A DNA stretch of 64,000 nt, taken from contig JAFWYB010000065.1 in the NCBI GenBank assembly GCA_017517865.1, positions 1-64,000 on the forward strand, given 5' to 3'. The stretch comes from Clostridia bacterium. GTDB taxonomy: Bacteria > Bacillota > Clostridia > Oscillospirales > Acutalibacteraceae. Position 1 is the first letter of the stretch. The number at the start of each line of letters is the position of its first letter. The notes beneath the pieces were generated by a model. The model saw only the letters and a list, made by a program, of their open reading frames with translations. It was not told the origin of the DNA and did no database searches. The position numbers were made by a program, and so were the translations under genes. Shown here piece by piece: positions 8,938 to 17,122 of the stretch.

Positions 8938-9489
8938 GTGAAAACGGGTAACAGGAAGGATATCGGATTTTTACGCTCGGCGAGTTTTGTGGCGTTATGT
9001 GCGTCAGGTCTGTGTATCGGCTCACTTTTTGCAATACCTCTGCCGTATTCGGCGGCGATGCTTTCTTTTCTGACGGTTTTCATCAACCTTACGGCGCTTT
9101 GCCTTAAAAGAAAAGGAGCACTCGCAGCAGTGCTTCTTTGGCTTTTTCTGGGAGCGATCGGTCTGCCCGTATTTTCCGGTGCGACGGGTATTACAAGACT
9201 GCTGAGCCCGGCAGGCGGATATTATCCCGGATTTGTGCTTGCGGTTTTTCTTATAAGCACCTTTAAAGGTAAGACTCCCGGGCTTAAGCGTTACATTCTG
9301 CTGACGGTGCTTGTGGCTATTCCCGCTGAGCATATATGTGCAGTGATTTTTATGAGCATTTTTACAAAAACTCCGCCCGGTGCCTGCTTTATGAGTATAT
9401 CTCTTCCCTTTATTGCAACAGATGCGGTAAAGGCAGTCGCTTCTGCGGTTATTGCAGTGCCTCTTAACAAGGCTCTCTCAAAAATATAA
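8938..9489 (+). CDS. bioY: Biotin ECF transporter S component BioY
   Basis: Substrate-binding membrane subunit for biotin uptake by an energy-coupling-factor transporter, about 183 aa with six hydrophobic segments. The BioY hallmarks are visible: GAIGLPVFSG, then a glycine-rich GGYYPGF, and a C-terminal helix pair. The likely start is the second of two GTG codons (8938), 5 nt after AAGGA; the first GTG (8935) is also possible. The EcfA/A'/T energising module is not nearby, as is usual for group II S components that share one module. A bidirectional terminator separates it from asnA. Confidence 0.92.
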   Translation: MKTGNRKDIGFLRSASFVALCASGLCIGSLFAIPLPYSAAMLSFLTVFINLTALCLKRKGALAAVLLWLFLGAIGLPVFSGATGITRLLSPAGGYYPGFVLAVFLISTFKGKTPGLKRYILLTVLVAIPAEHICAVIFMSIFTKTPPGACFMSISLPFIATDAVKAVASAVIAVPLNKALSKI

Positions 9490-9528
9490 CGGACCTTTTC
9501 GTTGACCGAAAAAGTCCGTTGTTTTTTT
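9489..9528. terminator. Bidirectional terminator bioY/asnA
   Basis: Inverted repeat ACGGAC-TTTTCG with CGAAAA-GTCCGT followed by a run of seven T on the plus strand and TATATTTTT on the minus strand. It can end both converging transcripts. Confidence 0.8.
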
Positions 9529-10528
9529 ACAGCAGCTCAGCACCGTGTTCCTTGCAGTACTTTACCGTTTCCTCATCCCAATAGGAGGACTGCACCTCGC
9601 CTATATGGGCTTTTCTGAGGAAGAAAAGGCACATTCTTGACTGGCCTATGCCGCCACCGATCGTATAGGGAAGCTCACCGTTTAAAAGTGCCTTATGGAA
9701 GGGAAGATTCTTTCTGTCCTCACAGCCTCTTTCCTTAAGCTGTCTTTCCATAGCAGCCTCGTCAACTCTTATGCCCATTGAAGAAAGCTCAAGAGCAATA
9801 TCGAGCAGAGGATAATAAACGATGATGTCGCCGTTGAGAGTCCAGTCGTCATAGTCGGGCGCTCTGCCGTCGTGGGGCTCACCGTCCTTGAGTTTGTCGC
9901 CTATCTGCATAAGGAATATTGCACCGTATTCTCTTACTGCGGCGTATTCCCTTTCCTTTCTTGAAAGGTCGGGGTATTTTTCCTCGAGCTCCGAAGAGGT
10001 TATAAAGGTAATCTTTTCGGGAAGAAGGCTTCCGATGAAGTTATATTCCTTTGTGATGTAATATTCGGTATGCCTTAAAGCGGCATAAATAAGCTTTACG
10101 GTCTTTTTAAGAGTTTTTTCCGTTCTTTCATCTTTGTCGATTATTTTTTCCCAGTCCCACTGGTCAACAAAGATGGAATGAATGTTGTCGGTGTCCTCGT
10201 CACGGCGTATGGCGTTCATATCGGTGTAAAGGCCCTCGCCGCTTTCAAAGCCGTACATTTTAAGGGCATATCTCTTCCACTTTGCAAGAGAATGAACGAT
10301 TTCAAATTTCTTGCCGCTGAAAACGTCAAAGGAAACAGGTCTTTCGGTACCGTTGAGGTTGTCGTTCATACCGCTGTCGCAGTCGAGAAAGAGGGGAGCC
10401 GATACTCTTGTGAGATCAAGCTCTATTGCAAGGTCTCTCTCGAAAAAGTCCTTTACCTTTTTGATAGCTGCTTCTGTTTCTCTGAGATTGAGGTGAGAAA
10501 CGTAGCCCTCGGGAATATAGTGTGGCAT
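9527..10528 (-). CDS. asnA: Aspartate-ammonia ligase AsnA
   Basis: Makes asparagine from aspartate, ammonia and ATP (ammonia-dependent asparagine synthetase). 333 aa, matching the 330-aa E. coli enzyme end to end. Typical blocks are visible: RVSAPLFLD near residue 40, the NGTERPVSFDV region, IHSIFVDQWDWE, and the C-terminal GGGIGQSRMCLFFL that lines the active site in this class II aaRS-like fold. Single gene with its own promoter and terminator. Confidence 0.97.
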   Translation of the reverse strand: MPHYIPEGYVSHLNLRETEAAIKKVKDFFERDLAIELDLTRVSAPLFLDCDSGMNDNLNGTERPVSFDVFSGKKFEIVHSLAKWKRYALKMYGFESGEGLYTDMNAIRRDEDTDNIHSIFVDQWDWEKIIDKDERTEKTLKKTVKLIYAALRHTEYYITKEYNFIGSLLPEKITFITSSELEEKYPDLSRKEREYAAVREYGAIFLMQIGDKLKDGEPHDGRAPDYDDWTLNGDIIVYYPLLDIALELSSMGIRVDEAAMERQLKERGCEDRKNLPFHKALLNGELPYTIGGGIGQSRMCLFFLRKAHIGEVQSSYWDEETVKYCKEHGAELL

Positions 10529-10564
10529 AAATAAGCCTCCTGAAAATTCATCATAATTAAAAAT

Positions 10565-10593
10565 ATTATATCAATTTGACGGTAAGATGTCAA
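10565..10593 (-). promoter_or_regulatory. Promoter of asnA
   Basis: Minus-strand TTGACA (10588-10593) and TATAAT (10565-10570) with the optimal 17-bp spacer. No T-box or other leader fits in the short distance to the start codon. Confidence 0.75.
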
Positions 10594-10618
10594 CTAAAAT
10601 CTTTTGGATGTATTTCTA

Positions 10619-10647
10619 TTGTAAAGAAAGCTTTTTTGTGTTATAAT
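10619..10647 (+). promoter_or_regulatory. Promoter of the GT2 gene
   Basis: TTGTAA (10619-10624) and TATAAT (10642-10647), 17-bp spacer, divergent from the asnA promoter with about 25 bp between the two -35 boxes. Confidence 0.65.
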
Positions 10648-10678
10648 ATATGAAATCGTTTTTAAGGAGGCTGACGGA

Positions 10679-11374
10679 ATGATATCGGTAATCATAAGTG
10701 CATTCAAGGGCGAAATGTATATTGAAGAAGCAATTCGTTCAATACTTTCCCAGCTTCCCTCTGACGGAGAAATTATCGTCTGTGACGGTCTTCCCGGCGG
10801 TGCAACGGGCAGGGTGGTGAGCAGACTTGCTGCCGAAGACAGCCGTGTTATACTTATTGACGGCAAAAGTGCGGGTGCAACCGAAAATACGGTGCACGCA
10901 CTGAGACACTGCAAGGGTGACAGAATTTTTATCTGTTCACAGAAGGACGTATGGCTTCCCGATAAAATCAAACGGGTAAATGAGGCCTTTGCTTCGGGTG
11001 CAGATATGGTTGTGCATAACGCCTATATCACAGACGAAGCTCTGAATATTACCGAATATTCTCTTTTTGAGGTGCTTTCCTTCAGAAAGGGCGTTATCAG
11101 TAATATTCTGAGCAACCGTTTTGTGGGCTCATGCTTAGCCTTTGACAGAAAAATGCTTAAGTTCATTATGCCGATACCCAAGCATGTTGCCGACAGCGAT
11201 CAGTGGATAGGCATTATCTGTAGTATTTTCGGTACGGTAAAGCTGCTCGATCTGCCCTTGTGTTATCACAGACAGCTTTACGGTGAGACTGCCGTACAGG
11301 GCAGTAAAGAGATATCCCGTAACCGCAGATATCTAATTTCCAAGCTCTATAAGCGTGTGTTTATAAGAAGATAA
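10679..11374 (+). CDS. GT2-family glycosyltransferase with altered catalytic motifs
   Basis: 231-aa GT-A fold protein close to rhamnosyltransferase-type GT2 enzymes: MISVIISAFKGEMYIEEAIRSIL at the N terminus (nucleotide-binding Rossmann half), then a region aligning with the usual SDQDDVWLPDK that here reads SQKDVWLPDK, and a C-terminal part with FVGSCLAFDR and ADSDQW. The first Asp pair (normally DDGSTDGT) is reduced to CDGLPGGAT. The family DXD metal site is therefore partly lost, so activity is uncertain. Start ATG follows AAGGAGG. Monocistronic with strong terminator. Confidence 0.8.
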   Translation: MISVIISAFKGEMYIEEAIRSILSQLPSDGEIIVCDGLPGGATGRVVSRLAAEDSRVILIDGKSAGATENTVHALRHCKGDRIFICSQKDVWLPDKIKRVNEAFASGADMVVHNAYITDEALNITEYSLFEVLSFRKGVISNILSNRFVGSCLAFDRKMLKFIMPIPKHVADSDQWIGIICSIFGTVKLLDLPLCYHRQLYGETAVQGSKEISRNRRYLISKLYKRVFIRR

Positions 11375-11375
11375 G

Positions 11376-11406
11376 AAAAGGCAGAGGATTATCCTCTGCC
11401 TTTTTT
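11376..11406. terminator. Bidirectional terminator
   Basis: 13-bp stem AAAAGGCAGAGGA with a TTA loop and TCCTCTGCC plus T-run. It serves the GT2 gene and, in reverse, the ATC hydrolase-like gene. Confidence 0.85.
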
Positions 11407-11420
11407 GTGTAGTCGTGTAT

Positions 11421-11915
11421 TTATTTTTTGTGATATCTCAGGTGGCATACATCATCGCCGTTTGCAATAGTTTTGGGAAGATCAAGCTCTGAATAGTAGC
11501 ATTCACCGATGCCTCTGTCGCCGCACATGGCAATATCGCAGAGCATAGCAATCTCTTCATCACTGCAGCCTGCTTTCTGCCAAGCCTTTACAAGAGGGCA
11601 GTAGTGAAATTCAATTTCAAGCTCGTCATCGGTGCAGTTTTTGATATCCATTTCAAAAACGAGCTGAGCGGGGAGGGTGAAAAGAGTTTTCTTAAGCCCC
11701 TTGAGAGAAGCGGTTTTCCCTTTGTAGACAAGTCCCTTGCCCTGCATAAGACCGCAACGTTTTACTGCTGCTGAGCCGAAATCTCTGGGGTCAAGACCTC
11801 TTTTCTGTGCTTCGTCACACAGAAGGTAGAGCCAGGTTGCTCTGTGCTCAAGCTGTTCGCGTACAGCCACGATAATGGGGTTTTTGATTTTAGCTTCGTT
11901 TTTTACCTTACTCAT
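11421..11915 (-). CDS. ATC hydrolase family protein (L-2-amino-thiazoline-4-carboxylate hydrolase-like)
   Basis: 164-aa cytosolic protein of the ATC_hydrolase family. The recognisable C-terminal block is FHYCPLVKAWQKAGCSDEEI followed by CDIAMCGDRG and GDDVCHLRYH. Conserved His and Cys residues suggest a metal or nucleophile site. Family members hydrolyse a cysteine precursor in Pseudomonas, but most clostridial homologues are uncharacterised. I chose ATG 11915 because GGAG lies 7 nt upstream; an ATG four codons earlier is inside that ribosome site. Monocistronic. Confidence 0.8.
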   Translation of the reverse strand: MSKVKNEAKIKNPIIVAVREQLEHRATWLYLLCDEAQKRGLDPRDFGSAAVKRCGLMQGKGLVYKGKTASLKGLKKTLFTLPAQLVFEMDIKNCTDDELEIEFHYCPLVKAWQKAGCSDEEIAMLCDIAMCGDRGIGECYYSELDLPKTIANGDDVCHLRYHKK

Positions 11916-11927
11916 ATTTTTCTCCAT

Positions 11928-12243
11928 CCTTTTATATATGACATCTGCAACTATGTCAGATTTTTCGTTGCTGTAAAATTATAGCACTATTAAAAATCGT
12001 TGTCAAATAAAAAAGAACTTAGGAGCACGGTTTTTGTTGCCCGATACATCGGAAAAGCTTACTTCCTTTATAAGGAGTTTTCTCATCGGATAAGATTCGG
12101 TCAAAATTCAATATCATTAAACTGCAGGCTGTTAATGATATAACGCTGATGTGAAATAGAATAAATCTGTTATACGCCACAGAATATTTCACAAATCCCG
12201 CAAGGGGTTCTTTTCTGCGTGAGACTGACAAAAAGTAGTGTAA
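11928..12243. other. Intergenic stretch with hairpins and one GTGAAATA repeat unit
   Basis: No convincing gene. The only open frame (12019-12231, minus) has no ribosome site and runs into the repeat. Visible structure: CCGATACATCGG at about 12041-12052, a loose inverted repeat around ACTTCC/AGGAGT at 12060-12080, and a GTGAAATA (12151-12158) to TATTTCAC (12185-12192) pair followed by a sequence also present in the next array. Confidence 0.5.
12151..12212. repeat. Short GTGAAATA/TATTTCAC repeat, copy A
   Basis: GTGAAATA at 12151-12158 and TATTTCAC at 12185-12192 bracket an insert resembling the centre of copy B. The following segment (AATCCCGCAAGGGG then TTCTTTTCTG) also matches the right end of copy B, so this is a reduced copy of the same mosaic element. 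Confidence 0.6.
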
Positions 12244-12651
12244 TTACTCTTGATCCACCACATACAAATCAATATCAATTTCTGTTCTTGTTGCGTGGCA
12301 AAAATCAATGACTTTTAGTGATGGCGCAAGGCACGGACTCGGATTGGAAGTGTAAACAGTAGGAACTACCTCTAATGTATAGACAACATCGAATTCGTTT
12401 TTGATTTCATTAAGGATATCAATTTTATCCAAAAGAGGAGCAATAGTTGTATGCATTTGATTTTCTACCAGCACATCATATTGCTCACACCGCCCGATTA
12501 CCCACGATGCAAAATCATACAATGTCCCGTTGCGGCGTTTATCCCCAATTTTCCGGTATTTCTCGGGAATAAGACCCAATCGTTCCGTAACAAGATCGGG
12601 ATCAAAATTACCGGTAATGCTGAAATATGTATAGCAACTGTTTTCGGACAT
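12244..12651 (-). CDS. DUF4279 domain-containing protein
   Basis: 135-aa protein matching DUF4279: N-terminal YFSITGNFDPDLVTERLGLIPEKYRK-like strand-helix segment, then DKRRNG and the W of ASWVIG, then a helix and a C-terminal strand. Function is unknown; members are common as isolated accessory genes and near toxin or restriction loci. Start chosen at ATG 12651, 8 nt after AAGAAGG; a longer GTG start would lie in that ribosome site. The gene stands alone between two hairpin repeat blocks beside a tRNA pair, has rarer codons than its neighbours, and is probably acquired. Confidence 0.75.
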   Translation of the reverse strand: MSENSCYTYFSITGNFDPDLVTERLGLIPEKYRKIGDKRRNGTLYDFASWVIGRCEQYDVLVENQMHTTIAPLLDKIDILNEIKNEFDVVYTLEVVPTVYTSNPSPCLAPSLKVIDFCHATRTEIDIDLYVVDQE

Positions 12652-12702
12652 AAATGCACCTTCTTTCACAATAATTATATCATAACCGTTAGAAAAGTTA
12701 AA

Positions 12703-12874
12703 GTGAAATATCCTTCGGATGTGAAATAATGACCTACGGCCATTGTGAAATATTGCTCCTTCGTCGCAATGTGAAATAAAATAAATCCCTCATACGCCGC
12801 AGCGTATTTCATAGCGACAGCTATTTCATAACGCGAAGCGTTATTTCACAAATCCCGCAAGGGATTTATTTCAT
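12703..12874. repeat. Array of seven to eight mini-hairpins separated by GTGAAATA/TATTTCAY, copy B
   Basis: Left half: GTGAAATA repeated four times, each followed by a different small palindrome (ATCC-TTC-GGAT; ATGACC-GGCCAT type; TTGC..GCAA). Right half: the reversed spacer TATTTCAT/C repeated four times between ATACGC..GCGTAT, ATAGC..GCTAT, AACGC-GAA-GCGTT and AAATCCC-GCAA-GGGATTT. The whole block is thus an inverted array with a centre near 12785. It is downstream of the two tRNA-Ser genes. Confidence 0.8.
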
Positions 12875-12876
12875 TG

Positions 12877-12917
12877 AAAAGAACCCACACTTGTCGTAGA
12901 CAAATGTGGGTTCTTTT
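12877..12917 (-). terminator. Terminator of the tRNA-Ser operon
   Basis: 19-bp stem with one mismatch (AAAAGAACCCACA... with ...TGTGGGTTCTTTT) and a 3-nt loop, directly after the CCA of the distal tRNA. Confidence 0.75.
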
Positions 12918-12918
12918 C

Positions 12919-13009
12919 TGGCGGAGAAGAGGAGACTCGAACTCCTGCGCCGGTTACCCGACCTACGCCCTTAGCAGGGGCGCCTCGTCACCAACTTGAG
13001 TACTTCTCC
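12919..13009 (-). tRNA. tRNA-Ser(GCU)
   Basis: Class II tRNA with acceptor GGAGAAG pairing to CTTCTCC, encoded CCA (12919-12921), a long variable arm, TTCGAGTC T-loop and anticodon loop CTGCTAA, giving anticodon GCU for AGC/AGU codons. Second in a two-tRNA unit. Confidence 0.95.
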
Positions 13010-13042
13010 ATGGTGTCGATAAGAATGCTATAAATAAAAAAA

Positions 13043-13132
13043 TGGCGGAGAGAGTGGGATTCGAACCCACGGTACGCAGGACGTACGACGGTTTTCAAGA
13101 CCGTTCCGTTATGACCACTTCGGTATCTCTCC
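13043..13132 (-). tRNA. tRNA-Ser(UGA)
   Basis: Acceptor GGAGAGA pairs with TCTCTCC, CCA encoded (13043-13045), long variable arm (CGTACGTCC.. region), TTCGAATC T-loop and anticodon loop CTTGAAA, giving anticodon UGA for UCN codons. First gene of the tandem tRNA-Ser pair. Confidence 0.95.
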
Positions 13133-13146
13133 GTAATTGCCTAATG

Positions 13147-13175
13147 ATGTTACCACAATTAAAGCGTATTGTCAA
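13147..13175 (-). promoter_or_regulatory. Promoter of the tRNA-Ser pair
   Basis: Minus-strand TTGACA (13170-13175), 17-bp spacer, TAACAT (13147-13152), placed just upstream of tRNA-Ser(UGA). Confidence 0.65.
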
Positions 13176-13360
13176 TAGTTTTTTTGTAAAAAACAGAGAA
13201 TTCTTTTTTTTACTGAAATGTTGCCCTTATGTTGTGAAAAAATTAATAAAAATTAATTAAGAATTATTACAGATAAACGACAATTATAGAAATTTTGTAT
13301 ATAAAGGTTTAGAATAGTTATACAAAAAAGGCGAAAGTGTCTTATAAGGAGAGAAAAATT

Positions 13361-14347
13361 GTGAAGAAAAGCAAAAAATTGAAAACCGTCATATCTGTTT
13401 TTGCGGCTTTGTTTCTTACGGGTATCATAGCTTTGTCACTTGTGTCAAAGCTTTATTATCACCGCTCGCTTATGGCAACCTTTGTTGAAATATATCTCAG
13501 AGTAACAGACAGAAACTCACTTTACTGTGTTGAAAAAAAGTGTGTGGCAAATATTGAAGAAAAAGCTGTTACCAATCTTCAGGATATAGTACCGCCGAAA
13601 AAGAAGGTCAGTATAAGAAGCACCCACGAAAGCGGTATGCAGGTCTTTTATATAAATGAAGGAGCTGAAAATGACGGTGTTCTCATATATCTTCACGGCG
13701 GAGCATATCTCAATCCGCCCGCCTCTCAGCACTGGGGCTTCTGGGATAAGCTTTCACGTCAGGCTGATATAACGATTATTGCTCCCATATATCTTAAATG
13801 CACAAACTACACCGCTGAAGAAGCTCACAAAGCTATGATGGATTTTTATCTCGATACCGTTGAAAGGTATGAGGGTAAGAAGATATACATAGGCGGAGAT
13901 TCATCCGGCGGCGGATTTGCGCTGAGCCTTGCCCAACAGCTTCGCGAAAAGGAAACGGTACAGCCGGAAGAAATAATACTTATCTGCCCTTGGGTTGATG
14001 TTTCAATGGAAAACCCCGATATCGAACAGTATATAAGTATGGACGCTATGCTCGGTGATCTCTGCTGTGCGGATATGATTACCGACCTGTGGAAGGGAGA
14101 CAGAGACATCAGAGACCCGATGATAAGCCCCTTGTTCGGTACCTTTGAGGACCTGGGCAACGTTACACTGTTTATAGGTACCCGAGAGGTTCTTTACCCC
14201 GATGCGATGCTGCTTTATGAAAAAATGGTTGAGGCGGGAGTGAACGTCACGATTCATGTCAAAGAGGGAATGAGTCACGTTTACCCCATATTCCCCATAC
14301 CCGAGGCTGCCGAGGCTATCGGGATTATGGCTGATATTATAAGATAA
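13361..14347 (+). CDS. HSL-type alpha/beta hydrolase (esterase/lipase), membrane-anchored
   Basis: 328-aa esterase of the hormone-sensitive-lipase group. The GTG at 13361 is preferred (AAGGAGAG 7 nt upstream) over a GTG eight codons earlier. An N-terminal KKSKKLK plus about 20 hydrophobic residues forms an uncleaved anchor or signal. The oxyanion motif HGGAY begins at His112, the nucleophile elbow GDSSGGG has Ser181, and a late Asp and His (GMSHVYP) complete the triad. It probably hydrolyses short acyl or acetyl esters outside the membrane. Single gene with a clear terminator. Confidence 0.88.
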   Translation: MKKSKKLKTVISVFAALFLTGIIALSLVSKLYYHRSLMATFVEIYLRVTDRNSLYCVEKKCVANIEEKAVTNLQDIVPPKKKVSIRSTHESGMQVFYINEGAENDGVLIYLHGGAYLNPPASQHWGFWDKLSRQADITIIAPIYLKCTNYTAEEAHKAMMDFYLDTVERYEGKKIYIGGDSSGGGFALSLAQQLREKETVQPEEIILICPWVDVSMENPDIEQYISMDAMLGDLCCADMITDLWKGDRDIRDPMISPLFGTFEDLGNVTLFIGTREVLYPDAMLLYEKMVEAGVNVTIHVKEGMSHVYPIFPIPEAAEAIGIMADIIR

Positions 14348-14372
14348 AAAGAGCCGCGAGGCTCTTTTTTGA
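14346..14372 (+). terminator. Terminator
   Basis: AAAAGAGCC-GCGA-GGCTCTTTTTT, perfect stem with UUCG-like 4-nt loop and T-run, right after the esterase stop. Confidence 0.85.
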
Positions 14373-14413
14373 TGAGAAAACGCACACGGCACAGCCAGAA
14401 GCTGTCTGTCGGT

Positions 14414-14441
14414 TTGACATTCTGCACTTTTGTGATATGAT
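14414..14441 (+). promoter_or_regulatory. Promoter of the GNAT-like gene
   Basis: TTGACA (14414-14419), 16-bp spacer, TATGAT (14436-14441), about 28 bp before the start codon. Confidence 0.65.
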
Positions 14442-14468
14442 GTATAAAAAACACTACGGAGAACGCTT

Positions 14469-15290
14469 ATGATAAACCTCGCAAAGGAAATCGGCCTTGA
14501 TTCTGCACTCGTCAGCCGACTTTCCTCTCTTACGCAAAAGGAAAAAGCAAAAACGGAAGCCCTGACCGCAAAATGCCTTGCGGGCAGCTTCGGCTGCCTG
14601 CAGAGAGAAAATCACATCATCCGTCTGGCGGTCATGCTTTGCTGTGCAGTCAGGGCAAGGGAGGAATACCGCATAAGAGGTATTCACGACAAGGTGTTTA
14701 TTGATACTATGAGCGATATAAAAATATGGTGTGAAAATAACGGAAACAAGGGTCTGAAAAACTTCGGCTGGCTTAAAAACCACGTTAAGCTTGAGCTTTT
14801 CCGTCTCGGAAGACTGCAATTTCAGCTTTATGAGTGCAGAAACAAAACCCTGCTTTATAATAAGCTGCCTTTTGATTACGGCGAAAAGCTCATATATGTT
14901 CACATTCCTCAGGGCGAGAAGCTTGACACACAAAGCTGCATAGAGTCTTTTGTGTCGGCAGAGGAGTTTTTTAAAAAGCAATTTCCCGATTATGCCTACC
15001 GTTGGTATTTCTGCGAAAGCTGGCTTCTTTTCGACGGAAACAGAGAATTTATGGCGGAGGACAGTAATATTCTTGCCTTTGCCTCTCTTTTCGACCATTG
15101 TTACAGTATGAAAATTGATGAACAGGCAATAGAAAGAATTTTCGGTAAAAGACGTATTTTCAAAAGTAATTATCCCGAAAGCACCTCACTTCAGAAAAGA
15201 GCGAAGCTATACATTATGGACGGCAACCGTATGGGCGTAGGAATCGGTGTGATTGACAGAAATATTTTCTTGACTAAGGCAAGTAAATAA
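14469..15290 (+). CDS. Acyltransferase-domain protein (GNAT-like N and C domains)
   Basis: 273-aa cytosolic protein. The N-terminal half is helical; the C-terminal half (about 110-270) has the layout I associate with the GNAT_C family: GRLQFQLYE, then IPQGEKLDTQSCIESFVSAEEFF, then CESWLLF and a late SNILAF. These proteins are annotated as acyltransferases but substrates are not established. It is followed after 45 nt by fhs on the same strand and could be co-transcribed with it. Confidence 0.65.
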   Translation: MINLAKEIGLDSALVSRLSSLTQKEKAKTEALTAKCLAGSFGCLQRENHIIRLAVMLCCAVRAREEYRIRGIHDKVFIDTMSDIKIWCENNGNKGLKNFGWLKNHVKLELFRLGRLQFQLYECRNKTLLYNKLPFDYGEKLIYVHIPQGEKLDTQSCIESFVSAEEFFKKQFPDYAYRWYFCESWLLFDGNREFMAEDSNILAFASLFDHCYSMKIDEQAIERIFGKRRIFKSNYPESTSLQKRAKLYIMDGNRMGVGIGVIDRNIFLTKASK

Positions 15291-15335
15291 TATATAATAA
15301 AATTTAATGAATAATTTCTTTCAGGAGGAGAAAAT

Positions 15336-17018
15336 ATGGCATATTTAACCGATATAGAAATAGCTCAGCAGTGCGAAATGAAGCACATTACCGAAATCGC
15401 CAAAAAGGCTGATGTTGACCTTAAATACATAGAGCAATACGGCAATTACAAGGCAAAGATTGACCTTTCACTTTTAAGTGATTCAAAGAATAAGAAGGAC
15501 GGTAAGCTCGTACTTGTTACGGCTATAACACCTACACCTGCAGGTGAGGGCAAGACCACAACAACAATCGGTCTTGCTGACGGTATGAGCCGCATCGGCA
15601 AAAAGGTAACGGTTGCTCTTCGTGAGCCCTCACTCGGCCCCGTATTCGGTGTCAAGGGCGGTGCGGCAGGCGGCGGCTACGCTCAGGTTGTGCCTATGGA
15701 GGATATCAATCTTCACTTTACAGGCGACTTCCACGCTATTACAAGCGCAAACAATCTTCTTGCCGCTATGCTTGACAACCACATTCAGCAGGGTAACAGC
15801 CTCGGTATTGACGTGCGCAGAATTACCTGGAAGCGTTGCCTTGATATGAACGACAGACAGCTCCGCTTCATTACTGACGGTCTGGGCGGCAGAATCAACG
15901 GTACTCCCCGTGAGGACGGCTTTGACATTACCGTTGCTTCTGAAATCATGGCTGTGCTTTGCCTTGCTTCATCAATCACCGACCTTAAAGAAAGACTTTC
16001 ACGTATTATCGTCGGCTATAACTATCAGAATGAGCCCGTAACCTGCGGAGAGCTCAAGGCGGCAGGCGCTATGACCGCTCTTTTAAAGGATGCTCTCAAG
16101 CCCAACCTTGTACAGACTCTTGAAGGTACCCCTGCTTTTGTTCACGGCGGTCCCTTTGCAAATATTGCACACGGCTGTAACTCTGTTATTGCCACAAAGA
16201 CTGCTCTTAAAATGGGTGATTACGCTATCACCGAGGCAGGCTTCGGTGCAGATCTCGGTGCGGAAAAATTCCTTGATATCAAGTGCCGTATGGCAGGTCT
16301 TGTGCCCTCAGCCGTTGTTATGGTTGCTACTATCCGCGCTTTAAAGATGCATGGCGGACTTAACAAAACTCAGCTCGGTGAAGAAAACCTTGAGGCTCTC
16401 GAAAAGGGTATCCCCAACCTTCTCAGACACGTTTCAAACATTAAGAATGTATATAAGCTTCCCTGCGTTGTTGCGGTTAACCGTTTCCCCACGGATACAG
16501 ATAAGGAAATTGAATTTGTTATCGCAAAGTGTAAGGAGCTGGGCGTAAACGTATGCCTTTCAACCGTATGGGCAGAAGGCGGCAAGGGCGGCGAAGAGCT
16601 TGCAAGAGAGGTTTGCCGTCTTTGTGAAGAAGAGGATAACTCAAGCTTCAGCTTCTCCTATGATGCAGAGGACACAATCGAAAACAAAATCAGAGCCATC
16701 GTTCAGAAGGTATATGGCGGCGATGATGTTACAATTCTTCCCTCAGCGAAGAAGCAGATTGAAAAGCTTGTTGAAATGGGCTGTGACAAGATGCCCGTCT
16801 GTGTTGCAAAAACACAGTACAGCTTCTCGGATGACCCCACAAAGCTCGGTGCTCCCGAGGGCTTTACCGTAACCGTAAGAAACGTTAAGGTTTCTGCCGG
16901 CGCAGGCTTTATCGTTGTTCTCACCGGTGACATTATGACCATGCCCGGACTTCCCAAGAGTCCTGCCGCAGAGAGGATTGACGTTGACGCCGAAGGCAGA
17001 ATCACAGGTCTGTTCTGA
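15336..17018 (+). CDS. fhs: Formate-tetrahydrofolate ligase
   Basis: ATP-dependent formation of 10-formyl-THF from formate and THF, for purine and fMet synthesis and, in acetogenic metabolism, the methyl branch of CO2 fixation. 560 aa, full family length. The P-loop TPAGEGKTT lies at about 67-75 and the block [21 protein letters not shown] follows; [16 protein letters not shown] near the C terminus is also a family hallmark. The ATG follows AGGAGGAG. No other Wood-Ljungdahl genes are visible here; folC is nearby on the other strand. Confidence 0.98.
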   Translation: MAYLTDIEIAQQCEMKHITEIAKKADVDLKYIEQYGNYKAKIDLSLLSDSKNKKDGKLVLVTAITPTPAGEGKTTTTIGLADGMSRIGKKVTVALREPSLGPVFGVKGGAAGGGYAQVVPMEDINLHFTGDFHAITSANNLLAAMLDNHIQQGNSLGIDVRRITWKRCLDMNDRQLRFITDGLGGRINGTPREDGFDITVASEIMAVLCLASSITDLKERLSRIIVGYNYQNEPVTCGELKAAGAMTALLKDALKPNLVQTLEGTPAFVHGGPFANIAHGCNSVIATKTALKMGDYAITEAGFGADLGAEKFLDIKCRMAGLVPSAVVMVATIRALKMHGGLNKTQLGEENLEALEKGIPNLLRHVSNIKNVYKLPCVVAVNRFPTDTDKEIEFVIAKCKELGVNVCLSTVWAEGGKGGEELAREVCRLCEEEDNSSFSFSYDAEDTIENKIRAIVQKVYGGDDVTILPSAKKQIEKLVEMGCDKMPVCVAKTQYSFSDDPTKLGAPEGFTVTVRNVKVSAGAGFIVVLTGDIMTMPGLPKSPAAERIDVDAEGRITGLF

Positions 17019-17033
17019 TAAAAACTAAAACTT

Positions 17034-17063
17034 AAGTGCAGTAGTCGGCTACTGCACTTTTTT
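17034..17063 (+). terminator. Terminator of fhs
   Basis: Perfect 11-bp stem AAGTGCAGTAG-TCGG-CTACTGCACTT followed by T-run. Confidence 0.9.
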
Positions 17064-17084
17064 ATCTGATATTCTAATAGTAGC

Positions 17085-17116
17085 AAAAAAAGGGACGCGA
17101 TTAATCGCGTCCCTTT
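17085..17116 (-). terminator. Terminator of the GGR-like gene
   Basis: Perfect 12-bp stem AAAGGGACGCGA-TTAA-TCGCGTCCCTTT; on the minus strand it runs into a T-tract. Confidence 0.9.
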
Positions 17117-17122
17117 GCCGGT

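Noticed and set aside
12019..12231. Minus-strand frame of 70 codons
   Set aside because: No ribosome site, and it runs through the GTGAAATA repeat; the peptide is a by-product of the repeat.
12703..12874. CRISPR array
   Set aside because: The constant part is only 7-8 bases, the inserts are palindromes of unequal length, orientation flips in the middle, and no cas gene is present.
13042..13260. Plus-strand frame of 72 codons (MAERVGFEPTV...)
   Set aside because: It lies across tRNA-Ser(UGA); peptides of this kind are typical artefacts of tRNA genes read backwards.
14454..15098. Long minus-strand frame (214 codons) opposite the GNAT-like gene
   Set aside because: The plus-strand gene has promoter, start and family pattern; the opposite frame is an antisense shadow. 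The same holds for the antisense frames over dnaX, the hydrogenase genes, iscS, recR and metY.
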